A stretch of 64,000 nucleotides of DNA from Notamacropus eugenii (GCF_028372415.1 NC_092879.1:100063277-100127276); one strand, 5' to 3'; positions 23,761 through 41,705 are shown, counted from the first letter of the stretch. Translations and numbers: made by a program. The notes: generated by a model from the letters alone, not told the origin.

Positions 23761-24499
23761 TTCTCTCCACTGATTTGAATTTGAGCCATTGTTTCATTCG
23801 ATTCTAGGATGGCTAGATGTGGCCAAGAACTTTTCCAACTCAGGTTCTACCATCCTGTGATGATCCTACAAATTCCAAGCCGTTTTCCTTGGAACAACAG
23901 CCCTGTGACATTGGTAGGACACACACGCACACACACACACCCAACATCACAGCCAGGGGCCTCACATTCACACCATCTCCTTGGCTGGATAAGGTTCTCA
24001 GCAACTGGAACATCATATAAATCAGCCCTTTTCAGAATTCTGGCCTCCAATTCTGATGCCAGCATGGCTGTGTCCAGTGTCTCACAGCATCAAATGAATC
24101 CTGGGGTGGCAGACTTGGCCTAGGCCATCATGCGGTCTGTTGGGAAGATCCATATTGCCACGTCAAAAGTGACCTTGAACAGTCACACGTGTCATCCCTC
24201 AGCTTCCAGGCAAGTAAACCCCATAGCCTTTCTTTTTGGTCTATTCCAATAACTCATCCCTCTCACCATCAGCAAATGCTTTTTGTTTTGTTGCAAATCT
24301 CCCCAGCTTCCACATGTCCTCTGAGAGAATGAAGGCTGACCCCTCAGTTCTGGTCAGGGAAGCAGAATGAACAAGAGGGGCTAATGAAATTCTATGTCTC
24401 TTTTCCTTAGGTCCTAGGGTCTAATCCTCCTCTTTTCCACACCCTCCTTTCTTCATATCTTTCTTAAAATGAGATGATCAAGGGTGGATGGAACACTTA

Positions 24500-24700
24500 A
24501 AAGTACAAAGATAGCACCAGACACGGCTGATTGAGTTGTGTAGGACACTGGCCTCCAACATCATGAGGCCGTGTCTCAACTCTCGTACTCAGCAGCTGAA
24601 TGCAATGCCTTCCCTACTAGGGATTCAGTTTCCTTCTCCAGAAAATGAGGGCATCTGAGAGCATAGGCAGCAAAACATACTTCCTTTCAGCAGGAGGTGG
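24500..24700 (+). mobile_element. Diverged tRNA-SINE
   Basis: 'ggacactggcctccaacatc', 'gtgtctcaactctcgtactc', 'gattcagtttccttctccag' resemble a forward SINE with heavy divergence. Confidence 0.45.
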
Positions 24701-25059
24701 ATGGACACCACTGGGTCGGAACATCCTATACATCGCTGGAAGAGGAGCTCTCCATGGCAAATAATGGTCCTTTAAGGTTTTCCTTTGTTACAAGAGAAAG
24801 CTTGATTCTGATGGGGGAAGAGGGTGTGTCCAGAAATGATTGATGTAAAACCCAAAGGCAGGAAAAACCATACTTTTAAAAACCCAGTGGGGATTGGACT
24901 AGCTGATCTCCCAAGATCCCTTTGAATTCTGACATCATTCTGACAACAAGTCCTTATTGGCTCTCCTGTGTCATAGTCTTCTCCCTCTAACCCAACAGCT
25001 ATGTGAGGTCCCTGTTTTAATAAAGTCCCAGACAATCACTATCAGCACCTTCACCACGT

Positions 25060-26240
25060 GGCTCATTCTGTGCTAACAACAAATTTGAATGCAGCACTTA
25101 GTACGGTGCCTGGTGCAGAGTAGGTCTTTCTCGATTGCCCGGTCCCAAGTCTGCCATTGTCATTCTTCCAGCCCTGCCTGGGAAACTGTTTCAGGTTTGG
25201 GTCCTTGGCTTATTTCCCACCTTCTGTTTTTACAGAGCTTGGGTCTGTAGATCCATTCCTCAGATTTGTTAGTCACTTGACACAGTATCAGAGCACAGTC
25301 AAGGTCTCTGAAGTATTCCCTTCCTGGTTCCTAGGATGGTAAGTAACTAAGATGGGCCATCTGCAGCTGGGCGTTAGGGTGCCACGATCTCTGGATACCA
25401 ATAGCGCTAATGCTCCAGCAGCAGCCTAGAAACAAGGGGGCTCAGTACCAAGGGAGCAAGAGCGATTCATTCCTATCAGAAGCTGCTAGCTGGGATAGAA
25501 TGTAGCCCAAGGATGCTTCCCTCCCACACATGCACACACACTGCATGCACACACTGCATGCACACACACACATGTGCCAGGGACAGCTTGAGGTATCTTT
25601 CATGGTCAACTAAATATCTGCAAGCAATGATTTGAGGGTGCTTTTTGTGTCGCTCATCCTTGTCCTGGGAACCTTTCGGAAGCTTGCGTCAGATGCAAAA
25701 GCTGCTGTCACAGCTCTGGCAATATGTCAAGTGAACCTATCAAGTCACTGGGAATAGGAAAAGGCACGTGTCCCTGAGATGAGTCCTGCTCCACCCATTC
25801 CCCAGGGCTAAGCCTGTTTTGAAGACTACTCCCAGGACTCCCAAACCTTCTCCAATTCAGTTTCCTGGACTAGGGGGCAAGTTTCTCTGGAAGCCAATGG
25901 TCCTGTCCTGTCTAGTCTCCCTAGGAGAATGTGTCATCATGTTTGGAGCTCCATGGGCATTCTGATGTCACTATGGACTGAGGTAAACCTGAGGGCAAGC
26001 CAAAGTATCTGTCAGGGAGGAAGCCAAGCAGTTGGCCCGCCTCTGCCAAGGGGAATGGTTCATTTTCGCCATGTCAGGTCCTTAGAGTAGGCGGTCTCAG
26101 CTCCAGGACACTGGGAGAGCTGAGGGAACGGCAGCATCACCATCGCTGGGGATCGAGTAGTGCAGCGGGAGGGGCACAGAAGGCCCAGTCCTGGGCTTGG
26201 GGGGGGGGGGGGGGGGACGCTGCTGTACAAGGGACACAAG
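25060..26240. other. Intergenic between NLGN3 and GJB1
   Basis: A short MIR tail is visible near 25095-25140 ('cggtgcctggtgcagagtag') and a CA/TGCA-rich patch at 25525-25580. Nothing else is recognised before the NLGN3 3' end. Confidence 0.45.
26199..26216. repeat. G18 homopolymer
   Basis: Eighteen consecutive G (C on the NLGN3 sense strand), about 45 nt past the predicted NLGN3 polyadenylation signal. Confidence 0.95.
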
Positions 26241-26244
26241 TTGG

Positions 26245-27015
26245 GAGCGCTAACTGGAGTTTTTATTTTTATATCAAGACACTGTGTTTAAAATCTGTAC
26301 AAAGGACAAACTCCAGGGGTTTCCATTAGTGTTTTAAGAACTAATTTCTTTTCTTTTTTCTTTTTTTTTCCTTTTTTTTTTAAAAAGTCCTTTTGAAAGA
26401 GAAATGACACAAAAGAGACTCTGAAAAGAAAAAGGCCGCAAGCTCCTAACAGCAGTAGCCCAAGGGTGCGCAGAGGGCCCTCAGGGTCATCTCTCAGCGG
26501 CCCCCAGGCAAGCCTAGGTGAGGAGGGGCCAGGCAGCTGGCAGCCCCCTCCCCTCCCTCTTGCCAGCCCACATTCTTCCTTGGGTCATGTTCTGCTCCCT
26601 GGTCTCTGGCTGTGTGAGCAATGGGAGATTGGATGGAAGGGGCCTTTCCTTCCCCTCTCTGCCTTTCCTGGGGAAAAGAAAGCACTTATTCAAAAATTAA
26701 AAAGCCAAACTGAGATCCAGAACAGCCCCAGTGTGAGGGTTGGCGAGGAAGGGGGGCGGGGCCAAGGGCTGGCCAGCACCAGGGAGAGGTACCTGCTGCT
26801 TCCTGCTGCCCCAGGGGTGCTGACTCCCTGGGACTGCTAGGGGCTTTCTTCTTTGAAGAGTCCATTCATGTTTCACTCTGGATATGTGTTTGTACATGGG
26901 GGAGGGGGTCTGCTCTGTGCGTGTATCTGTGGGCTTGGGTGTATGGGTGTGCACAGATGGGTGCTGGGGGAGAGGGGGAAGCAGGGCCAGGCTGGGCAAA
27001 GGCTCTGGGTAAGAG
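26245..27015 (-). other. NLGN3: NLGN3 3' UTR with AATAAA
   Basis: Runs about 0.77 kb from the stop codon to a minus-strand AATAAA at 26267-26262. It contains a long A/G-rich tract on the sense strand (pyrimidine on plus, 26345-26388). The cleavage point is inferred; longer isoforms cannot be excluded. Confidence 0.6.
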
Positions 27016-27888
<873 letters not shown>

Positions 27889-28445
27889 TCAGCACCCTAC
27901 CCTGGGGGGTGGGGATGGCGGAGGAAGGGGACTTGGCAGAGTCCAACATCCTCACATCTACCTCACAGTTTCTCCATCTCCTTCCAACACCCATCCCTCT
28001 CTATCTTCTTCTCAACCTCTTATTTCCCCAGATCTTGGACTCACGTTACCCTTGACCCTTCTAGCCGCAGCCCTGGATAGCCCTAGTCCTGACTCATGTT
28101 CAGAGATGCTGGAGAGACGTTGCTTTGCTTTTCCCCATGCATGAATGGGATAGCATAGGGTCATGCCCTGGCCATCCTCAGATGTTCCCACTTCACAAGC
28201 TCTCTAATCTCCTTACCCCAGTTCTGCCAGGCCCCCCTGATCCCTCTTGCATCCCCAAGTCAGAGCTGTTTCTCCCCAACCCCCATGAGAGTTTTTGTCA
28301 AAAAAGAAATGACCCAGAATGACAGGGATGGAGGGTAGGCAGGAGAGTAACTCAGGGGTAAGAGGAGATAGGTGATGGATGGGGTTTGGCTAGAGGGGAA
28401 GGCATGCCAGGGTCCTAAAGTGGCAGGGACATGAACATCTCCTCA

Positions 28446-29378
<933 letters not shown>

Positions 29379-29659
29379 TCAGGTTTCTCATGCAGTTAGT
29401 TATTAGATCCATTCTGGGTCTTTCTGTGCTGGGGACCCAAGGAAGCCTGCCCTTGGATGGGATTTCACTGATACAGAGCAGCCTCTCCTCTCTGTCTTCC
29501 AGTTTTTTTTTGCTAAGGTCACATGACATTAGTCACAGAGAAGGGACCTGCACCAAGATCATCCTGACTCCAAAGCCACTGCTTTATCTGCTATCCCAGG
29601 CAGTGCTTAAGCAGTAAAGGCGCATAATGAACACTTAGCCTCATGTGTCTGCTTTTCTC

Positions 29660-29940
29660 TCCTCCCCTCTGTCCTCTGGCTGTCTCTGTGTCTGTCTGTG
29701 TCTCTATCTGACTGTCTTTCTGTCTCTTGCTGTCTGTATCTATCTCTGTGTCTCTGTCTGGCTGACTGTGTCTGTGTCTATCTGATTCTGGCTGTCTGTG
29801 TGTCTGTCTGGGTGTCTGTGTCTGTCTCTGGCTCTGTCTGTGTCTATGTCTGTGTCTGTGTCTGTCTCTCTGTCTGAATCTGTCTGTGTCTCTATCTGTT
29901 TGTGTCTTGCATCTCTGGCTGTCTCTGTCTCTCTGCACTC
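29660..29940. repeat. TCTG/TGTC-rich simple repeat in NLGN3 intron
   Basis: About 270 bp of degenerate TGTC, TCTG and TCTA units; the antisense frame reads as an Arg-Asp/Gln-Thr repeat, which is an artefact of the simple sequence. It lies about 450 nt upstream of the 790-nt exon. Confidence 0.9.
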
Positions 29941-30776
29941 CCCCCCTTGGCTTCCTTACTTGCTTCCTGCCCAGCTGGGCTCAGCTCTATGCCAAAGCAC
30001 CACCAGGGCACTGGTTCTTGTATGACAAAGGGACCTTTCTCCTGAGAGGCCAGAAACAAGGGCTGGAAGAGAAGTCCCACATACAGGGGAGGTTTCAGGA
30101 GAGCCTGGTAGGCCTGAGGTCCTGAGGTCACCTCAGTGTTGTCCCTTACCAACCGCATTCTCACATCTTCGTATGCCCTCTTGCCTCAGGAGGTGGCTGC
30201 TTTTCCCCCTCTTAGCACCCTAGCCCAGGACTCCTAGGTCACCAGCAACTGATGTGACTCTGATGCAGATCTCATCCCAAAGCCATGTCTCAGGCCATAA
30301 AACAGTGCCAGGAAGGCCAGAGAGAGTGGGGTGGGGCGGACAGGAAGAGTCACAAACCCCACCTGACTCTTCCTCCTCAGCCAGATAGAGCCTGAAACAT
30401 GGTCTCCCTCAGCTCAAGAGAAGGTGGGCTCCAATGACTCACACATCCCACAAGGAGACTCACTTCAGACATAAAGGACCTTTCCCCTTCAGACAGTATT
30501 TCTTACAGTTCAAAAGTAAGGCCCCTCCACCCCAACCTGAGATTTGTTCCTTCCTGAAGAAGAAGGAAGGGGCCTCCTCCCTGCCCAGCCCAATGAGATA
30601 GATGCCAATGGCAAGGCAAAAGTCTTTTCCCTAGAGAGAAAGGCCTCTCTTCTCTCTGAGGGGCAGTGCAAACATGTTCCCAGTGGGCACTCCAGAGTCT
30701 GGCAGGCTAATGGGGCAGCCAGGAAAAGTCAGGTCCCTCCCCTGATCCCCACATATACCATACCCCTGAGAAATTA

Positions 30777-31001
<225 letters not shown>

Positions 31002-31453
31002 CTATTGGCTGGGAGAGCTAGACAAGGACCATGTCGAGCTCCCTTTTCTTCACTGATGCCCAGAGCATTAGCTCCCTTTTCTCAAGGATTGGCACCATTC
31101 CAGGAAAGCACGGGCTCACATCTCCCACCTGAAATATCTCCTCATGTCAGGTACCTCCCCCTTTTCCAAGCCCAGAGAGGGCATCAACCGCCAACCCTGC
31201 TTAGGGCAAAGGACTCTGAGACTCTTAAGGGCTAACAACCTCCAAGCTCCTTCTGTTAATAGCAGCAAAGGCAACCCCTCCTTGGGGGCCTCCACCCCCA
31301 CCCCTCTCTCCTTTGGTCTCAACAGAGCCCTCAGGAGACCTACATGGTCCCAGGACCTTCTACTTCTGTGCTCCCAGTATGGACCCCTTCCCAAGGGATT
31401 TGGTTTAAACCCTCTTGGTCTGGCAGAGGAAGGAAAGTGGCACTGCTTTAGGA

Positions 31454-31612
31454 ATGTTACCATAGAAACAGTTCTTCCCGCCCACCCACTGGGATTTGCT
31501 GTTGAGGAGACATGTCACCATGGAGACTACCTTCCCACCCACCTGCTGGGATTTGCTGTTGCAACCACATCGCCATGGCAATGCCCTTCCCACCCACCTG
31601 CTGGCTATCTCT
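31454..31612. repeat. Tandem repeat, about 3 copies of 55-58 bp, with X-box-like motifs
   Basis: Units begin at 31456, 31514 and 31569. Each begins with an RFX X-box-like 14-mer (GTTACCATAGAAAC, GTCACCATGGAGAC, ATCGCCATGGCAAT). Each continues with CTTCCCRCCCACC, CTGGGATTTGCTGTTG (absent or cut in copy 3). The array sits in the NLGN3 intron between the 150-nt and 186-nt exons. Confidence 0.85.
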
Positions 31613-31619
31613 TAGAAAG

Positions 31620-34661
<3,042 letters not shown>

Positions 34662-35113
34662 TCACTCCCCCCCACCCAGCCCAACATCCCAGGAGAGGCT
34701 GGGCAGGGAGAAGGTGGCCAAGCGATCCCAGGTGCCAGGACACCATCGCCATCCCAAGGGCAGGACTTAGGGCTCCAGGGGCAGCCAGAGAGACAGAGAC
34801 AGCTTGACTCTGGTCTCAGTGGTTTTACCGAAAGGGAAATGAGGCTCCCCAAGGGCTCATTTAGTGCATTCTTGTTGAGGGCTAAAGGCAGGCATCATGC
34901 CTGGCACCACTAGGCATGGACGTGCCTCAATGGGCTAGGGGAGCAGGTTAAGGTCAGACCCTCCCACATGATGGAGTCCATGCCCTGGGCACCCAAGAGT
35001 CCTGGGACCTGACACAGCTTTAGGGAGGTCTGGGGAGCCTTGCAACTCCTGAGACCAGAGCAGTCACATGGAAACATGGCTGTGGCAGCTGTGGCTGCTG
35101 CGGCACCTCCCCA

Positions 35114-35134
35114 CCCCCCCCCCCCCCCCCCCCC
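35114..35134. repeat. C21 homopolymer (G21 on the NLGN3 sense strand)
   Basis: Twenty-one C in a row on plus, i.e. a G tract in the pre-mRNA about 500 nt upstream of the 150-nt exon and about 950 nt downstream of exon A2. Confidence 0.95.
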
Positions 35135-35959
35135 GCCAGTGCAGACAGAGACAAGTGGAGGAGCACAAGGGGAAAAGAAAGGGGACTGAGGGGACTGGGG
35201 TGGGGCTCAAAGCCTCCTGTGCCTGTGCACATGCCCTGGAGGGCGGGACCAAGGGGGAAACAGCCATCGGTCAGCTCCAGGCCCATCTCCTCATCTTGGC
35301 AAGAAGGAACACACCGTTAGGAGAGCATCAGTGCTGCTCTGTGCTCAGGAAGGGCTCAAGGCAGGGCACTCACTCACCCCTGATGGGGACACGGAACACC
35401 CGACCGACGGCTGGGTAGAGAGCGGCACAAAGGAAGATCTGGTCTGAGGGCCAGGGATCTTGTGTCTCCCATCCCCCACCCCCACCTCCTCCAGCAGACA
35501 AGCTCTGGGCCCTGGCCTTGTCTCTGGCACAGGCAGGATTGGGGGCATCTCCAGAACTCATGGAGTCTTCAGGGCCCAGCATATGCCAGGCTCGGGCTCT
35601 AGGCCAGTTGCCCTGTTTCCTTCTTTCCTTATTTCTCAGCCTTTCCCCATATTCCTATGTCTCCGTTCCTGCCATCTTCCCTATTGTTCATCAGAGGTGG
35701 AGAGTACCCAGCCCTCCCTGTCCTCAGGGAGCCGGTGCCCATCTGAGAGCATCCCATGAACAGTGTGTGTGCCACTTCAGCATGTCGGGCATTCAAAGAG
35801 GGACTGCGTTCCATAGAGCTCTGCTCCAATCAGCTGCTCCCACTGCCCGGGAGGGCCCTCCCCGCAACCCGGTCCAGCTCTAAGCCCCTGATGGCCACCC
35901 AGGGCCCTTGACGGTGATGGACGAACAGACCAACCGCCTTGTGCAGGAACAGAAACACC

Positions 35960-36003
35960 CCAACGGACGGACGGACGGATGGACGGACAGACAGACAGAC
36001 AGC
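35960..36003. repeat. (ACGG)n/(ACAG)n microsatellite
   Basis: Tetranucleotide units ACGG changing to ACAG, about 11 units, 80 nt downstream (sense direction) of exon A2. Confidence 0.9.
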
Positions 36004-36079
36004 TGGGGCTTCTCCCCAGCCAGAGGGGGAAGGGCTCTGTGCCATGCACCAGCCTCCGCGCCCTACAGCCCCCAAATAC

Positions 36080-36139
36080 CTTCGTCTTCGTCCCCTTCAT
36101 TATCCGCTAAGTCCTCGCCCTGTTTCTTAGCACCGGATC
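36080..36139 (-). CDS. NLGN3: NLGN3 alternative exon A2 (60 nt)
   Basis: Encodes (G)SGAKKQGEDLADNEGDEDE, matching the human splice-site-A2 insert with one Asp-to-Glu change. Acceptor GTCCCCAG, donor GAAG|GTATTT (GT at 36079-36078). Phase 1 on both sides and 20 codons long, so it can be skipped or included without a frameshift. The insert is acidic and lies on the neurexin-facing surface region of the esterase domain. Confidence 0.93.
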
Positions 36140-37509
36140 CTGGGGACCAGACACGCACGGGGAGACACAACAGCACAGAACAGAGAACAAAACAGAGAGA
36201 GAATTCAAACACAGCACGAGCACCGTGTGGCCCAGCTGGCCAGCTCCGAACCGGGCTCGGGCCGGTGGGAGGGAAGGTGGTCACCAGGGGAACAGGGAAA
36301 CTGAGGCCCAATGCTCCCATGACAGGGGCGGGGGAAGGAGGGCACCTCCCTGCCCAGCCCCCTCCTCCTAACTCTAGCCTGAGAGGGGAGGTGTGGATAA
36401 GAGGCCTGGGCCTGGGAGCTGGGCACACACAGTGAGAGGTGGTATGGGAAGACCAGTGTGAAATGTCAAGGGCTCGTCCCTGCCTAAAAGAAATAGCCTT
36501 CAGAGATAGATTTATTTCATTTGGTCCCATGACCAAGCCCTTCCTGAGAGATCACATCCCTCCCCAGGACCTGGGAGTCAGGGTACATCCCAGGTGACCC
36601 CAAGAGGCTCCCAGGTGCAAGGAGCAAGCCTGGCCTGGAGCCTTCCCTCTGTCCCTGCTGTCTGGGCAACCTCCTGGCCAGGGCATGGAGGATAGGGAGG
36701 ACAAATTCCTAAGAAACCTCTTCAGTGTGAAGAACAGAGAGAATTCTGGGGGCTTCCCCTCTTGATGGCGTGACATTAGATGCCCTCTCTTCCTCTGCTG
36801 TCCTGGACTCTGGTACCTTGACTTTCCCTGTGGCTGCCACTCAGAACAGGGCCTGCGCCCAACAATGCCTGGGCTAGAGGGCCAAGCCTACAGGGAAGAG
36901 CCACCTTGGGCCCCTCCAACTGCCCATCCCTGCAGCACTGACTCCAAAATCCAATAGGAAAAGGGGACCACTTGAATCCCCCCGCCAGAGCATCATCTGG
37001 CCAAGAGAAAGTGTGGGCCACGGGGCCATCTCAGAACATGCATCCCCTCCAGACTAAGTGCAGAGGGCTTCCTGGACAGCCTTTCCCAACTCAGGCAAGC
37101 TCCCCCCACCCTAAGCTGAAGCTCATCACAGCTACTCCTGCCATGCCTATGTTCTCCCAGTTAAAGACCCTGGCCAAGTGTCAGTGTGGCACTGCACTAC
37201 GTGCTGTAGTGGCCCGGCCCAGCCAGGCTCTGCCAGGGGCCAGGCCTTGGCCCCAAACAGCAGGGCCAGAGGTCTCTCCTTGTGCCAGGCTTCTTCCTCA
37301 GGGTCACTCCTAGGGATGGGCTCCCCCAGAAGTCACACAATTACTGCTTTGAAAGTGATGTCTTCCCCTTCCCAAATTGGCTTCTCTGCCTTCTTGTAAG
37401 GAGAGCAAAGCACTGGCTGAACCTCAGTGTGCAAGAAAGACGAAACCGAGCACATTGGTGCCCTGAGCCCCCTTCACCCTAACTCTGAATTCCTCCTCTC
37501 CATCAATGC

Positions 37510-37640
37510 ACAGGTTGGATCCCCCTATTCAACTGGGAACTCCTTGAGGGCAGGGTCTAATTACTGTCCTTGTACCTCCAGCACCTAGCACATGACTGTA
37601 TGTTGTAGAGGCTCAATGGGAGGTGTTTCCTGGGGTCAAA
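37510..37640 (+). mobile_element. L2 3'-tail fragment in NLGN3 intron
   Basis: 'actccttgagggcagggtct' and 'ccagcacctagcacatgact' are the L2/MIR tail theme. Confidence 0.55.
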
Positions 37641-38019
37641 AAGCTCCCAGAAGGCTTTCGGTATAGTTCAGAGAATACTTGACCTGGGCAAGGTCCAATT
37701 TCCAGAGTGTGGAAACTGAGGGGGGGGCGGGGCAGGCCTGAGAACAGCTCTGAGGTCAGCATTGGGCCAAGAGTCCGAACTCCCAGGGCTGGCCAGGACC
37801 TGTCTGAGGCAGGCTTCGGTTGCTGCTGTAACTGGGTGACTGCTACCCCAGAAAGAAATCCATTTTTTTCTTCTCTAAATAGTGCTACATAGGAAGGATC
37901 CCACTATGGTGCCCAGCAAAGGAGGTCAAGGGAGAGGAGAGGAGGCGCACAATCTGAGAAGAGGAGCTCCAAGAGCTCTGGGAGGTCAAAGGGCGCACTG
38001 GCCAGGAGGGTGCCAGCCA

Positions 38020-38110
38020 GACAAGCTAGGAAGGGCCTTGGGGGCCACTGAATCCAACACCCTCCTCTAAGACATGAGAATATTGAGGCCCAGGGAGGTC
38101 AAGGAAGGGG
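38020..38110 (-). mobile_element. SINE fragment in NLGN3 intron
   Basis: 'gaatccaacaccctcctcta', 'gagaatattgaggcccaggg' - reverse-oriented 3' part of a tRNA SINE. Confidence 0.55.
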
Positions 38111-38544
38111 CAGGGCCTGGGGCAGCACCACACTAGAGACTCCAGAATGCTTATTGTCAACAGATTGGATATGTCCAGAATGTATATTCTAGATCAGGGA
38201 AGGGGCCAGGAAGCTCCTCTCCCAGGCATTTAGGCATCGCATTTTTATTGGGTGCCCCTCCAGAGGCAGTGCCTCATCCTGAGGGGAAATCAAGTCACCT
38301 GCTCATGGAAAGGTTGAATGAAGCCCTCAGTTTCCTCCTCTGGGACTCCATGATCTTTAAGGCCCATTCCTGCTGTCAAACCCATAAATCTAGTGCATCT
38401 CTGTGTACCTCCCAGCTGGTCCTAAGCTCTCTAACTGGCCCACCTGCAGGCTGCCCTCAAAGCTGCCTGGCAGGGAGAGAGGAAATGAGGAGGGAGGGAG
38501 GGAGTGAGTGGGGGGAGCAATGGGGGACCACAAAGAAGAAAAGC

Positions 38545-38725
38545 ACCATGGTGTTGTGGAAAGAGCACTGCCCTCAGACCACTGGCCTGGCAACCAGACC
38601 TGGGTTCTCAGCTGGGCTCCGCCACTTCTTTACTGTGTGACTAGGCGAGTCACAGAATCTCTCTGTGCCTTCCCTTCCTCATTTAGAAGTGGGGATGTTA
38701 TCACCCACCTGACCTCATTCGAGAG
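38545..38725 (+). mobile_element. MIR/tRNA SINE in NLGN3 intron
   Basis: 'tggtgttgtggaaagagcac', 'cctgggttctcagctgggct', 'ttactgtgtgactaggcgag', 'ttcctcatttagaagtgggg'. Confidence 0.75.
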
Positions 38726-39228
38726 GTTGGGAGGAGCCAATTGAACGATGAGGGAGGGGAGTGGAAATTGAAATGACAAGTTCTTGGGGCAAAGCTTGCC
38801 CTCTCCTCACTGACCCCAACACCCAGAGCTGCCTGCCAGACTTGGCTAGGGTGGGGAATCAGCACTGGGAGGGGAGGGGGGTTGTGGGGGCAGGCAGGAA
38901 CATGGCGGGATAGAGCTTCTAGCTCCATTTCTCACCCAGCTGGGAAGCCAAAGCTGTGGCAGGTAGCAATGCAGCTCTGGGTAGAGATGTGCAGGAAGTA
39001 GGGCTTCTCCTCTCCCTCCACCCTCATCAGGCCCCCCAAAGAGCCTCTCCCCAAGAAGAGAGGTGGGGAAGGCAGGAGAGGGCACAGCAGAGCAGGGGAG
39101 CTCACTTCCCCTTGAAGCCTGGGCCAGGCAGCTTGAAGGCTGGGTCCATCGGGGGACAAGGGCAGGTGGGCGGGCAGCCAGTCCTCCCCATCTCTCTCTC
39201 TCTCCCTCCCGGCCGGCTCGCTACCTAC

Positions 39229-39288
39229 CTCCTTTCCTACAAATTTTCTTGTTGGGTTTTCGGGCGCATTCCTTGGAAATCCGCTTTA
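39229..39288 (-). CDS. NLGN3: NLGN3 alternative exon A1 (60 nt)
   Basis: Encodes (V)KRISKECARKPNKKICRKG(G), matching the human splice-site-A1 insert: basic, with two Cys that can pair. Acceptor CATTTTACAG, donor GGAG|GTAGG (GT at 39228-39227). Phase 1 on both sides. A second GT lies 4 nt downstream (GTAGGTAG) but would break the frame. Confidence 0.93.
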
Positions 39289-39860
39289 CTGTAAAATGAA
39301 TAAAAAACTAAAAAATAACAGGAGGCCTCAGGCCAGGGGCATGCACCCTCCACCCACCCAGGAGCCTCTTGGCAGGCGGGCACATGGTGGCGAGCCTGTC
39401 CCGCCATCTCCTTGGCACTGCCACTTACCTGAGGGTGACCCCATGAGCCGGGGGGGATCAGTTAGTCAGAGGACGCACCTAAGCGCTGCCTGCAGGGCCT
39501 GCCCCCCTCCCTCTGAATACCCTGCTCCCCAACCACCTCCACCCAGTGCTTCTCAGGGCAAGTGGGTGGAGTGGGGGGGGACCTGGATGAACTAGCGTCC
39601 TCCTGAGGGCAGCCGTCAGCAGTGACCCACACTTCCCTGAGGCCTCCAAAGCAGCTCTGGAGCCCAGCCTGGTCACTGCTCCCAGGCCCTGAGTGGCCTC
39701 CTCCTGGGCCCAGTCACTCTCACACACGGGAGCTAGGCCAATGCCAAGGGAGGAGGGAGGAGCCAGGGGAGGAGGACTGATGGAGGGAAGAAGGAGAGAG
39801 GGAAGAGAGGAATAGGACCCAAGCAGCAATGGTGGTGAGAAGCATCCGCACAGACAGCTA

Positions 39861-40859
<999 letters not shown>

Positions 40860-41626
40860 CTGTGGAGAGAAGGGGATGAAGGATCAGCCAAGATGGCAGT
40901 GAGGTGTCGGGGATGGGCTCTGGGCACTCATTCTGGATTCCTCTCCTAAGCTAAGAAATGCCTCAAAGGTAGTCCTCATGGGACACTGCTCGCCAGGAAG
41001 CTCCCCAAGATTTCCTCCTGGCTTGGAGCTGGAGAGTCCAAGGGAATGAAGAGGCGAGGTGATGAAAGCCATGGCACCCAAAGCAAAGTGGACAGCTCCC
41101 ATGAGTGACCTGAAGCCATGGAAATAATGGCTTGTACACACTTACATAAGGGGGGGTGGGGAATCTGGTCCTGGCTGGGCATATCTGTGGGCACAAAGCT
41201 GTTACTCATAGGATTAGATATCCCCAACAGCTTTTACCAGCTGCAAAAGGGTGGGATTGTTAAGAGCACTTCAGGGAAACTGAGGCCCAGCAGCTGTGCT
41301 AGGTCCCCCCATACGGTAGGGCAGTCCCAGCCTGTTCCCTTATCTGAGCCCACAAGGAAGAGGTCAGATACATGTCCTTCCGGGCGTCTTCTGTCAATTC
41401 TCCCTCAGTGTTTACTCCCTGCTCCCAAAGCCTGGACCCTCTGTGGTGGGCATCTCCTCTCCAATTTACAGGGAGTGCCAGAGCAGAGCCTGAAAGGATT
41501 CTGCCAAGTATCCTGATGTCCAATCAGTGTGAAATCAACAAAAGGAAAAGGGGCACTCACGGTGCCATGTGGCTTGGAGGGACAGAGACAGGTAGGCAAG
41601 GTGTATGAACCAAGGGAATGGGACAC

Positions 41627-41642
41627 ACACGCGCGCGCGCGC

Positions 41643-41703
<61 letters not shown>
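41627..41703. repeat. (CA)n/(CG)n alternating purine-pyrimidine tract
   Basis: CACACACG CGCGCGCG CACACACA CGCGCGCG then about 23 CA units. It lies in the first NLGN3 intron, 0.2-0.5 kb from the CpG island. Confidence 0.95.

Positions 41704-41705
<2 letters not shown>

Noticed and set aside
29591-29938. Arg/Asp/Gln-rich minus-strand frame
   Set aside because: Translation of a TCTG/TGTC simple repeat.
31454-31612. CRISPR-like spaced repeats
   Set aside because: Three imperfect direct repeats in a vertebrate intron with similar, not unique, spacers: a minisatellite, not CRISPR.
39225-39230. Second donor GTAGGT|AGCG after NLGN3 exon A1
   Set aside because: Four nt downstream of the in-frame donor; use would shift the frame and does not match the human insert.
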